A stretch of 64,000 nt of DNA from Fen-1273 sp963837815. Lineage in GTDB: Bacteria > Bacteroidota > Ignavibacteria > UBA10030 > UBA6906. Both the position numbers and the translations under genes were made by a program. The notes under the pieces are model-generated. The model worked only from the letters and a program-made list of their open reading frames with translations, searched no databases and was not told the DNA's origin. The stretch spans positions 62,001 to 126,000 of the forward strand of contig CAWIOS010000016.1 of assembly GCA_963837815.1 (NCBI GenBank). Direction: 5' to 3'. This document shows, one piece after another, positions 56,083 through 63,566 of the stretch; the stretch's first letter is position 1; every line of letters begins with the position of its first letter.

Positions 56083-57315
56083 ATGGGCCTGCAAAACTCT
56101 CAGGGGATCACGACGTTGCCGCACGGACCGGCCGCCGCACCGGTAGCCCTCAGGGCGGCGGCAGCCCGGCCGAAGGAAGCCAGGTTTCTCGGATGGCAGC
56201 AGACACTCTCCAGGCGGATCTTTCCCCTCTATACAATTCTCAGGCCGGGACATCCCCTCGACAAGTCGACGGTCTCCGAAAAAACACTCCGGGAAAATCA
56301 CTTCCGTGTTCCGAGAACCCCGTCGCCGTACCCGGGTGTAGCACCATCTCCCTGGCACGATCTGGGAACGGAGCTGGATGATCCACTCACGGCCGGCGAG
56401 GCTGTCGGCTTTGCAGGGCTGGACTACACCGTTGTCAGGAAACCGATGGCGGGGTTCGTGGATCGGGATGCTGCCACGAGCGTCGCAAATCGCTGGGTGA
56501 CAACGAGGACTGATACCGGGGAAGTGCTGGGGATCGTCGGTGAAGGGTACGAGCCGGTTCAGAACAGGGACGCATTCTCATTCTTCGATACTCTTGTTGC
56601 CGACGGTACCGCGAGTTACGAAACCGCCGGAATCATTGGCCGGGGTGAGCGGATGTGGATACTTGCCAGGCTTCCCGGCTTCATGTCGGTAAACGAAAAC
56701 GATCACGTCAACAAGTATCTGCTGCTCTCGAACAGTCACAACGATTTCCCGTCCGTCCGTGTAAAACTGACGCCCGTGCGCGTCGTCTGCAACAACACGC
56801 TGAGCGCCGCTTTACAGGGGGCGGGGGAAATCCGTGTCCGCCAAACGGCCGACGGACCTGAAAAAATGAAAAAGGCTCTTGCCGTGCTGGCGCTTTCAAA
56901 CCGGCTTTTTGGAGATCTCGAAATAATCTTCAACAGGATGGCGCTCACAAAGATAACCGACAGGCAGCTGCAGGACTACGTGAACACCCTCCTCCCGGTG
57001 GACAGGGCGGCGGTGGATGGTACTGCGGCAGTGAGGACGCGGGACGCTGTTCTTAGTCTGTACGAGACGGGGCAGGGGGCCGATCTTTCACGGGGGACTC
57101 TCTGGGGCGCATTCAACTGCGTTACCGAATACACTGACCATTTGATGGTGGCTGGCGGTTCCTCTCGGCTGGAATCGATCTGGTTTGGCCGGGGCGAGGA
57201 ATTGAAGATCGAGGCGTTTCGCCTCGCATGGCGGATGATGTTGATTCTAAGGAGGAGCACATGTTTTTCAGGATTCTTGCATCGAGACAGTTCTGGACGA
57301 TGGCGGTGCGTATAA
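56083..57315 (+). CDS. DUF932 (phage/plasmid-like TIGR03299) protein
   Basis: 410 residues from the ATG at 56083, which follows AAGGAGG; the frame is open further upstream. Family segments are AGLDYTVVRKPMAGFVD, RTDTGEVLGIVGEGYEPVQN, DAFSFFDTLVADGTASYETA, ERMWILARLPG, KYLLLSNSHNDFPSVRVKLT, PVRVVCNNTL and WGAFNCVTEYTDH. Function of DUF932 is unknown; it occurs in phages, plasmids and chromosomes. The last roughly 18 residues (CFSGFLHRDSSGRWRCV) run over the start of the next gene in another frame and do not look like the family end, so a frameshift near 57220 is possible. Confidence 0.82.
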   Translation: MGLQNSQGITTLPHGPAAAPVALRAAAARPKEARFLGWQQTLSRRIFPLYTILRPGHPLDKSTVSEKTLRENHFRVPRTPSPYPGVAPSPWHDLGTELDDPLTAGEAVGFAGLDYTVVRKPMAGFVDRDAATSVANRWVTTRTDTGEVLGIVGEGYEPVQNRDAFSFFDTLVADGTASYETAGIIGRGERMWILARLPGFMSVNENDHVNKYLLLSNSHNDFPSVRVKLTPVRVVCNNTLSAALQGAGEIRVRQTADGPEKMKKALAVLALSNRLFGDLEIIFNRMALTKITDRQLQDYVNTLLPVDRAAVDGTAAVRTRDAVLSLYETGQGADLSRGTLWGAFNCVTEYTDHLMVAGGSSRLESIWFGRGEELKIEAFRLAWRMMLILRRSTCFSGFLHRDSSGRWRCV

Positions 57316-57431
57316 CCCTTGTCGCGATCCCTCTCGTGATTGCCATCAGGAAGGAAGTCGCCAGGAAAGACCTGGTCCCGGTGGCGGGAGACGAATCCGA
57401 TATTTTCGACAGGGAACTGTCACCCGATTGA
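57261..57431 (+). CDS. Small membrane protein of unknown function
   Basis: 56 residues from the ATG at 57261, after AAGGAGG at 57249-57255. One membrane helix (FWTMAVRITLVAIPLVIAIR) and a charged tail (KEVARKDLVPVAGDESDIFD). The good ribosome site supports it being real even though it overlaps the end of the DUF932 frame. No family recognised. Confidence 0.6.
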   Translation: MFFRILASRQFWTMAVRITLVAIPLVIAIRKEVARKDLVPVAGDESDIFDRELSPD

Positions 57432-57453
57432 TCGAAAGGAATCACCCGCTCAC

Positions 57454-57748
57454 GTGAACACGGTCCTCTTCGCCGCGAGAATCCTGCTCGGCGGTGTCCT
57501 CATATACAGGGGGGGTCGCCCGCGTTGTGAAAACCGGGCTCCGCTCTCAGTGTGGAAATCTCATCGTGTACAATTTTCCGGCGATCGTCGCGGGCCTGAT
57601 GGGGGTAACCCTTCTCCTGAGCGGTTGTTGCCTTGTGTGCGGTATCTCCCCGTTCATGGGGATCGTGTGGACCGGGTCGCGTACAGCTCCGCACACGGGG
57701 CCCCCCGTTCCTGACTATCCGGAACACATTACTGTCGGAATACAATGA
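57454..57748 (+). CDS. Small membrane protein of unknown function (one frameshift)
   Basis: About 97 residues with a GTG start. NTVLFAARILLGGVLIYRGG is followed, after removing one G from the seven-G run at 57509-57515, by VARVVKTGLRSQCGNLIVYN, FPAIVAGLMGVTLLLSGCCL and VCGISPFMG. Two or three hydrophobic segments. No family recognised. Its stop overlaps the start of the next small gene (ATGA), so they are co-translated. Confidence 0.5.
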
Positions 57749-57966
57749 AAGCAGCAGGGATCGTGATCCTCGTCGTGGGTCTCTTGATGACGCTCTATTC
57801 CGGATTTACGTTTGTGACGAAGGAGAAAGTGGTCGACATCGGCACGGTGCAGATCACGCGGGATAAAGACCACATCGTGGACTGGCAGCCGTATGTCGGC
57901 ATAGGGGTCATGGTCATCGGGGGCGCCGCGTTCCTCCTGGGAAAGAAGGGGCGTGCGGCCGCGTGA
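57745..57966 (+). CDS. Small two-helix membrane protein (DUF3185-like)
   Basis: 73 residues. Helix 1 is KAAGIVILVVGLLMTLYSGF, then the exposed segment TFVTKEKVVDIGTVQITRDK and DHIVDWQPYVGIGVMVIGGA leading into helix 2. I recognise the pattern from small proteins of Bacteroidota and other phyla, sometimes labelled DUF3185-like. Function unknown. Overlaps the preceding small gene by four bases. Confidence 0.75.
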   Translation: MKAAGIVILVVGLLMTLYSGFTFVTKEKVVDIGTVQITRDKDHIVDWQPYVGIGVMVIGGAAFLLGKKGRAAA

Positions 57967-58005
57967 TCCGGTTGCGCGGGCAAATCAGAACCAAAGGAGA
58001 AACGC

Positions 58006-58470
58006 ATGAAAAGCAACGTGGGGATATGGCTGGACCACAGGAAAGCGTTCATCGTTCGCGAGCGGGACGGTGTTGAGGAGACGCATGCGCTTGTTTCCGG
58101 CGTGGAAAAGCATGTCCGCTTCTCCGGGGGACGACCGGAAGATCAGACGGAACACCGGTTTACGAACCATTTGAACGAGTACTACGCAAATGTGATAACG
58201 TATCTGCAGGATGCGGACGCGATTTTGATTCTCGGGCCCGGCGAAGCAAAAGTCGAACTGCACAAACGTCTCGGCCTCGATCCGTCCGCTCCCCGGGTCG
58301 TTGCCGTGGAGACGGTCGATAAAATGACCGACCAGCAGATAACCGCAAAGGTCCGGGATCATTTCCGTTCACCGGGCGGAGACATGTCTCCGGCGAACGC
58401 CGGGTCGGTCGCCGACGGTGTGCATAAGCACCGGGCGGCCGCCGGGGGTACACAATCACCGGCGACATGA
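58006..58470 (+). CDS. eRF1/host-attachment-like (baeRF-type) protein
   Basis: 154 residues after AAAGGAGAAACGC. The pattern is NVGIWLDHRKAFIVRERDGV, then FTNHLNEYYANVITYLQDAD, AILILGPGEAKVELHKRLGL, RVVAVETVDKMTDQQITAKV and RDHF. It matches a widespread family of small bacterial proteins related to the archaeal/eukaryotic release-factor (eRF1/Pelota) fold, often annotated as host-attachment or baeRF-type proteins. Usual length is 130-150. Role unproven; a link to ribosomes or stress has been suggested by fold only. It lies within the small-protein cluster before macAB. Confidence 0.7.
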   Translation: MKSNVGIWLDHRKAFIVRERDGVEETHALVSGVEKHVRFSGGRPEDQTEHRFTNHLNEYYANVITYLQDADAILILGPGEAKVELHKRLGLDPSAPRVVAVETVDKMTDQQITAKVRDHFRSPGGDMSPANAGSVADGVHKHRAAAGGTQSPAT

Positions 58471-58503
58471 GCTGTCCTGCTCTCTAAATCCGGAAATCAA
58501 ACA

Positions 58504-59745
58504 ATGGAACCGTCAGATACCGCCCCGGCATCCGCACCTCTTGTTCCCGCAGTCAGCCCGGCTGCACTTGCGCCGGGGAATCGCCCGGGAAAACGGCGCT
58601 CGCGACTGAAAAGGCTCGTTCTCTGGTCGATTGCCTCCTGCCTTGTGGCATGTGCATGCGTGTTCGGTTACCGCCTCGCCTTTATCAAAACTCCCGTCAG
58701 GTATGCCACCGCCTCTGTCACGCGCGGGGACGTTGAAACGACGGTCGTCGCGGCCGGCGTCGTGCAGCCCATCAACTACGTTGACGTGGGCGCGCAGACG
58801 TCCGGCAAGCTGAAGGTGCTCAGGGTCAAACGCGGCGACGAGGTGAAGAAGAACCAGGTGCTGGCGGAAATTGATCCGGTGCTGGCGGCGACGGCGCTGA
58901 GCTCCGCCAACGCGGCGCTGGAAAACGTGACGTCACAGCGCTCCGTCAAACAGGCCCAACTCGTGCTCACGCGCCTGCAGCGGGTTCGCAACGACACGAT
59001 GTACGCGCACCAGCTGATCTCCGCTAACGACCGCGACATCACGCGCGCTGCATACGACGTCGCACTCGCCGACGACGCCTCGCTCACTGCGCAGATGAAG
59101 GAGGCGTCGGCGGCGGTAAGAACCGGGAAGGCCAACCTGGGGTATACCACGATCACCGCTCCGATGGCCGGCGAAGTGGTCTCGGTCAGCCTTCTCGAAG
59201 GGCAGACGCTGAACGCCAATCAGCAGGCGCCGAATATACTGCGGATCGGGGACATCGATACGGTAACTGTCTGGGCGCAGGTCTCGGAAGCGGACATCGT
59301 CCGGGTCAAGCCCGGCCAGGAGGTTTACTTCACGATCCTCGGCGATTCCGTGCGCTGGGACGGGACGGTACGCCAGATCCTCCCGACGCCCGAACTCATA
59401 AACAATGTCGTATTCTACGACGTCCTGTTCGATATACCGAACGCCGGGCGCGAACTGAAGATACAGATGACCGCACAGGTCTTCATCGTGCTGGCCCGGG
59501 CGACGGGCGTTCTCCTGATCCCGGCCGCAGCGGTGGGCAACGCCGGCGAGGGTGCACAGGCCACGGTCAGGGTGCTCAGGGACGATGGCACTATCGAGAA
59601 GCGCGCGGTAACGATCGGGATCAGGAGTGAAATCTGGGCGGAGGTCAGAACGGGCCTGAATGAACATGAAAAGGTCGTCACCGGAGAAATCACCGCTCAG
59701 GGCGGGACCACGTCGAGCGCGCTCAGCACCCGGAAGGGTCCGTAA
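58504..59745 (+). CDS. macA: RND/MacA-type periplasmic adaptor of an efflux pump
   Basis: 413 residues. An N-terminal membrane anchor (LKRLVLWSIASCLVACACVF) precedes a membrane-fusion-protein core: barrel-sandwich halves VVQPINYVDVGAQTSGKLKV and TITAPMAGEVVSVSLLEGQT, an alpha-hairpin between them (ATALSSANAALENVTSQRSV ... ADDASLTAQMKEASAAVRTG), then beta-barrel and membrane-proximal domains (VWAQVSEADIVRVKPGQEVY, VFIVLARATGVLLIPAAAVG). MacA links the ABC protein MacB to an outer-membrane TolC channel. It overlaps macB (TAATG). No TolC gene is in the window. Confidence 0.9.
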   Translation: MEPSDTAPASAPLVPAVSPAALAPGNRPGKRRSRLKRLVLWSIASCLVACACVFGYRLAFIKTPVRYATASVTRGDVETTVVAAGVVQPINYVDVGAQTSGKLKVLRVKRGDEVKKNQVLAEIDPVLAATALSSANAALENVTSQRSVKQAQLVLTRLQRVRNDTMYAHQLISANDRDITRAAYDVALADDASLTAQMKEASAAVRTGKANLGYTTITAPMAGEVVSVSLLEGQTLNANQQAPNILRIGDIDTVTVWAQVSEADIVRVKPGQEVYFTILGDSVRWDGTVRQILPTPELINNVVFYDVLFDIPNAGRELKIQMTAQVFIVLARATGVLLIPAAAVGNAGEGAQATVRVLRDDGTIEKRAVTIGIRSEIWAEVRTGLNEHEKVVTGEITAQGGTTSSALSTRKGP

Positions 59746-61682
59746 TGCCGCCGGCCCTGCTCGAACTCAAGTCCGTCTGCCGTACGTATACGGACGGTGA
59801 GCCCCTGACGGTCCTGAAGGATGTGACGCTGGAAATCCGGAGCGGGGAATTTGTCGCAATCATGGGCGCCTCCGGCTCCGGGAAATCCACGCTCATGAAC
59901 ATCATCGGCTGTCTCGACAGCCCGTCCGCCGGGACCTATTGCATCCGGGGTATTGACGTCGCCGGCCTGGGCGGCGATGCCCTGGCGGCGCTCCGGCGCG
60001 ACACGTTCGGCTTCATATTCCAGCGCTACAACCTGATGTCCGATCTGAGCGCCATCGAAAACGCGGAAGTACCGGCGGTGTACCGGGGCGTCGGGAAGGC
60101 CGAACGAAAAGTTCATGCCGGGGAGCTTCTGCGGGATCTCGGGCTCGGCGACCGTCTGAGCCACACTCCCGGCCAGCTCTCCGGGGGGCAGCAGCAGCGT
60201 GTCAGCATCGCGAGGGCGCTCATGAACGGCGGGCCGGTCATACTCGCCGACGAACCGACCGGTGCGCTCGACAACGCGGGGGGGAAGGAGGTCATGGCCA
60301 TCCTGGAGAAATTGCACGGCCTTGGCCACACGATCATCGTCGTCACCCACGATACGGACATTGCCGCGTACGCGCACCGGCTGGTGCGCATTGCCGACGG
60401 GCGGATCACTTCCGACGAGAAGCAGAAGGATGAGAACGGGGTTCCACCGAAGGCTGCCCGGGCGGAAACGGCGGCCGGGCCGGGCGCGGCAGTCCTCGGC
60501 GAATCCCTGAAGATGGCGATACGCTCGCTCCTCCACAATCGCATGCGGAGCGTTCTGACAATGCTGGGAATCATCATCGGCGTCGCCTCGGTCATCGCGC
60601 TTATGGCGATCGGCAACGGCGCAAAGCAGGACGTCGTCGGGCGGATCCAGGCAATGGGGACCGACCTGCTGACAATCATGCGCGGGCCCCCGGCAGTCCG
60701 CGCCTCCGCCGAAATCGTCACGACATTCCTGCCGGAGGATCTGCCGTTCATCGCGGGCGTCCGCGGGGTTTCCATGGCGGTTCCGGAAACGAATCTTTCC
60801 TCCCTGCTGCGCTTCGGCAACCAGGACCTCACGGTGACCGCGGTGGGCACCGGCGACAGGTTTCCGGACGTGCACGACTGGCCTCCCCAATCCGGCGTCT
60901 TCTTCTCCGCGGAGAATGTCAGGGGCTATGCCCAGGTCGTCGCCCTCGGGCAGACCGTCGTCAGGAATCTGTTCCCCCCGGACACAAATCCCCTGGGCCA
61001 GTATGTCCTTATCGGGAGCGCGCCGTTCCTCGTCATCGGCGTCCTGAGCAGCAAGGGGCTGACCCCGAGGGGGGACGACATGGACAATTCCGTCTGGCTC
61101 CCGTACACGACGGCGGGGGCCCGGATTTTCGGCCAGCGGTTCTTCAACGATATCGTCGTGAGGGTGAAGCCGGACGCGGACATGGGTACGGTCCAGGACG
61201 GGCTGCACGCGATTCTGATGAAGCGCCACGGGAAGGAAGATTTTAACATCCGCAACCAGGCCGACACGATCGCGCAGGCTGATGAGACGCAGAACACGCT
61301 CACGTACCTGCTGGCGGCGATCGCGGTGATCTCACTCGTTGTCGGCGGGATCGGCGTCATGAACATCATGCTCGTCTCCGTCACCGAGCGGACCCGCGAA
61401 ATCGGCATCCGCATGGCGATCGGGGCGCGTGCATTCGACGTGCTGTTTCAATTTCTCACCGAAGCCGTCGTCGTCTGCTTCATCGGCGGGCTTCTGGGTG
61501 TCGTTGTCGGCTTCGGCGGGGGACTTGCAACATCGGCGATAGCGGGCTGGCGCGTGATATTCACCGTCGGGCCGGTCGCCGTGGCGTTCGCGTGCGCATT
61601 CCTCACGGGGATTATCTTCGGGTACCTGCCGGCGCGGAAGGCATCGCAGCTCAATCCCATCGAGGCGCTGGCCCGGGATTGA
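59745..61682 (+). CDS. macB: MacB-type ABC exporter, ATPase fused to FtsX-like permease
   Basis: 645 residues. The ABC domain (1-230) has Walker A GASGSGKSTLMNIIG, signature LSGGQQQRVSIARALM, Walker B VILADEPTGALD and the H-loop VVTHD. A linker leads to the MacB permease: helix 1 (RMRSVLTMLGIIIGVASVIA), a large periplasmic domain (about 300-510) and three C-terminal helices (YLLAAIAVISLVVGGIGVMN, FLTEAVVVCFIGGLLGVVVG, VAFACAFLTGIIFGYLPARK). MacB drives extrusion of macrolides, peptides, lipoproteins or toxins from the periplasm by mechanotransmission. It forms an operon with macA. Confidence 0.94.
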   Translation: MPPALLELKSVCRTYTDGEPLTVLKDVTLEIRSGEFVAIMGASGSGKSTLMNIIGCLDSPSAGTYCIRGIDVAGLGGDALAALRRDTFGFIFQRYNLMSDLSAIENAEVPAVYRGVGKAERKVHAGELLRDLGLGDRLSHTPGQLSGGQQQRVSIARALMNGGPVILADEPTGALDNAGGKEVMAILEKLHGLGHTIIVVTHDTDIAAYAHRLVRIADGRITSDEKQKDENGVPPKAARAETAAGPGAAVLGESLKMAIRSLLHNRMRSVLTMLGIIIGVASVIALMAIGNGAKQDVVGRIQAMGTDLLTIMRGPPAVRASAEIVTTFLPEDLPFIAGVRGVSMAVPETNLSSLLRFGNQDLTVTAVGTGDRFPDVHDWPPQSGVFFSAENVRGYAQVVALGQTVVRNLFPPDTNPLGQYVLIGSAPFLVIGVLSSKGLTPRGDDMDNSVWLPYTTAGARIFGQRFFNDIVVRVKPDADMGTVQDGLHAILMKRHGKEDFNIRNQADTIAQADETQNTLTYLLAAIAVISLVVGGIGVMNIMLVSVTERTREIGIRMAIGARAFDVLFQFLTEAVVVCFIGGLLGVVVGFGGGLATSAIAGWRVIFTVGPVAVAFACAFLTGIIFGYLPARKASQLNPIEALARD

Positions 61683-61729
61683 ATCTGCGTATCCGCGCCT
61701 TGCGACGTAGAATCCGCGGGGGTGTGGGA

Positions 61730-61788
61730 TTAGCTCCTTAATCATCCCGGGGGGCGATTCCTTTGCCCCCGGTTCTCGATTAGATTGC
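61730..61788 (+). promoter_or_regulatory. Shared two-box upstream motif, copy 4
   Basis: TTAGCTCC (61730-61737), five bases, CATCC (61743-61747), then TAGATTGC (61781-61788). The gap holds an imperfect CCGGGGGGC/GCCCCCGG dyad. It precedes the second small anchored protein. Confidence 0.5.
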
Positions 61789-61850
61789 CTCGGTCACTGG
61801 CGCCCCGAAGGGCCCGGCCTCATATTCACTCACTCATCGAAGGTGGAACA

Positions 61851-62288
61851 ATGAAAGCTCGCATTGCTTTTGGATCATTCGTTCTGATAAGCGCCCTGGC
61901 GCTTCCGGCGTTTGCAGGCGGAACCGGGGAGTTACAGGGATACTTCAGCGATGCGTCGCACAGGGTGAAGGCGACGGTCGATCCTGTCGAAAAACGCCGG
62001 ATTCTGAACAATTCGTTTGAATCGATGTCCGATGTCCTCGGCGTCGTCAGGAGCCTCCCCCTCGTATCGAAAGACGATGTCGCGGGGATTGATCAGGCGC
62101 GGGCCGCGATTAACGACAAGAGGGACGAGCTTGCGGGAACAAACGGCTACGTCCGGGTGCCGGACGGCAGGCTGAACGCCTTTTCCGACTACGTTGTGCA
62201 GGATATGGAGCAGGCTGACCAGGTGATAACAATAAGCGTCGTTACGCTGCTCCTGATAATTATTTTGATCGTCGTTATCGTAAAGTAA
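61851..62288 (+). CDS. Small secreted protein with C-terminal membrane anchor, paralog 2
   Basis: 145 residues. The signal peptide is KARIAFGSFVLISALALPAFA. The mature part aligns throughout with the protein at 52044: GGTGELQGYFSDASHRVKAT, VEKRRILNNSFESMSDVLGV, INDKRDELAGTNGYVRVPDG, RLNAFSDYVVQDMEQADQVI, and a C-terminal helix TISVVTLLLIIILIVVIVK. AAGGTGG precedes the start. It is followed 32 bases later by a caspase/clostripain-like lipoprotein. Function unknown. Confidence 0.82.
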   Translation: MKARIAFGSFVLISALALPAFAGGTGELQGYFSDASHRVKATVDPVEKRRILNNSFESMSDVLGVVRSLPLVSKDDVAGIDQARAAINDKRDELAGTNGYVRVPDGRLNAFSDYVVQDMEQADQVITISVVTLLLIIILIVVIVK

Positions 62289-62320
62289 CGCTGCTCCGTG
62301 AATATTTGCCGGCCCTGCAT

Positions 62321-63475
62321 ATGAGGAATCATTGTCACCGGGCATTAGTGAGCGCGGTACTCTCCCGCGCTCTCGCCTGCGGAGGGATCGTGCTCCTCCC
62401 GTTCCTCTCTTCGTGCGGTGCGGGCACGTCCTCCTTTCGCGACACGCGTGCACCGGGTGAAGGACCCCCGCCCCCCCCGTACTCGGTCGTGTTCGTTATC
62501 AACGGGGACGGCGACTACGTGTATCACGATACGAGCGGCAACGTTTTCGAGGCGGACGAAAAGGCTCTCGAAGGGGCGAAGAGGATTGCAGAGCGCAATC
62601 CCCGGGCGGAAGTGTTCATCTTTCACCAGATGCCCGAAGAACACTTCCTCTTCTTTTTTCCGCTTCCCGACGCGGAGTTCTTCTGTTACAGACACGGGCG
62701 GCTTGTCGCGGGCGGATCCTACACACGCGACCGAAGCGAATCCCCGTTGAGCCCTGAACTGGATCTGTACCGCCGATTCAGCGCGCGGAACCCTCACCCG
62801 TCAGCGAGCGTGTTCGTCTACTGCGGCCACGAGCTCGCCGAGGAGCGGGAGGGGGACGACGGGGAGTCTCCTCCGGACCGTGGATGGAGCGTGCGTGATC
62901 TCGCGGAAGGACTGAATGGGTTCACCGGCGATTCAGCCCGGTTTGATATCGCTATCCTCTCTACGTGTTACGGCGGCACGCCGTTCACAATCGGCGCCCT
63001 CGGGAGGTCTGCGCGGTATATCGTTGCTTCCCCCGATAATCTCCACCTGTCGTACTTTGACACGCGCCCGCTCGAGAATCTGGAAGTCGGCCTCTCTGAC
63101 GGGGACATCCGCTCGTTCGCGCGGAGATTCGCCCGACGGTCGTTCGACCGGCTTACGGGAGAGGTTGAAACGGCGGTGAGCGTTGCGGTATACGACGCGG
63201 ACAGCGTCCGGCACTATGTCCGATCCGTCCGGGCATTGTACGACAGTACGCTGACCGCCCTTATCGCGGGGGGCGATCTTTCCGCGGGAACGGCGGAACG
63301 GTGCGACATTGCGGAAATTCCCTCATACGTTCTTCCATCAATGCATGAGGGGGTGGAGGTGTACTTCAGGGGAGCCCGCTTCGGGCGGGAGAGGCTCAAA
63401 ACCGTCCATTCGGGGTGGGAGGGATGGAGGGAGAAAATCCCCCGTGACGCCGGGGGCGCGTCATCGAGCCGTTGA
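62321..63475 (+). CDS. Clostripain/caspase-like lipoprotein peptidase
   Basis: 384 residues with a lipoprotein-type signal (SRALACGGIVLLPFLSSC). The core has alternating strands and helices like a C11/caspase-fold peptidase: YSVVFVINGDGDYVYHDTSG, a His in VFVYCGHELAEE (His170) and a Cys in DIAILSTCYGGTPFTIGAL (Cys216), followed by YIVASPDNLHLSYFDTRPL. The order His then Cys after two strands is the clan CD layout. The Asp-His-Gly environment of classic clostripain is changed to Cys-Gly-His-Glu, so activity and specificity are uncertain. It pairs with the small anchored protein and should face the periplasm. Confidence 0.75.
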   Translation: MRNHCHRALVSAVLSRALACGGIVLLPFLSSCGAGTSSFRDTRAPGEGPPPPPYSVVFVINGDGDYVYHDTSGNVFEADEKALEGAKRIAERNPRAEVFIFHQMPEEHFLFFFPLPDAEFFCYRHGRLVAGGSYTRDRSESPLSPELDLYRRFSARNPHPSASVFVYCGHELAEEREGDDGESPPDRGWSVRDLAEGLNGFTGDSARFDIAILSTCYGGTPFTIGALGRSARYIVASPDNLHLSYFDTRPLENLEVGLSDGDIRSFARRFARRSFDRLTGEVETAVSVAVYDADSVRHYVRSVRALYDSTLTALIAGGDLSAGTAERCDIAEIPSYVLPSMHEGVEVYFRGARFGRERLKTVHSGWEGWREKIPRDAGGASSSR

Positions 63476-63495
63476 TCGGGTGACAGGAATAACGG

Positions 63496-63554
63496 TCTAG
63501 ATCCTTTTTCATCCTTTGGATCTATTGCGTCTTTGTGTTCGCCGGGTAGATTGC
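63496..63554 (+). promoter_or_regulatory. Shared two-box upstream motif, copy 5
   Basis: CTAGATCC (63497-63504), five T, CATCCTTTGG (63510-63519), then TAGATTGC (63547-63554), 13 bases before the next start codon. AGATCC/GGATCT form a perfect dyad around the second box. Confidence 0.5.
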
Positions 63555-63566
63555 ATGCGGTGCCCT

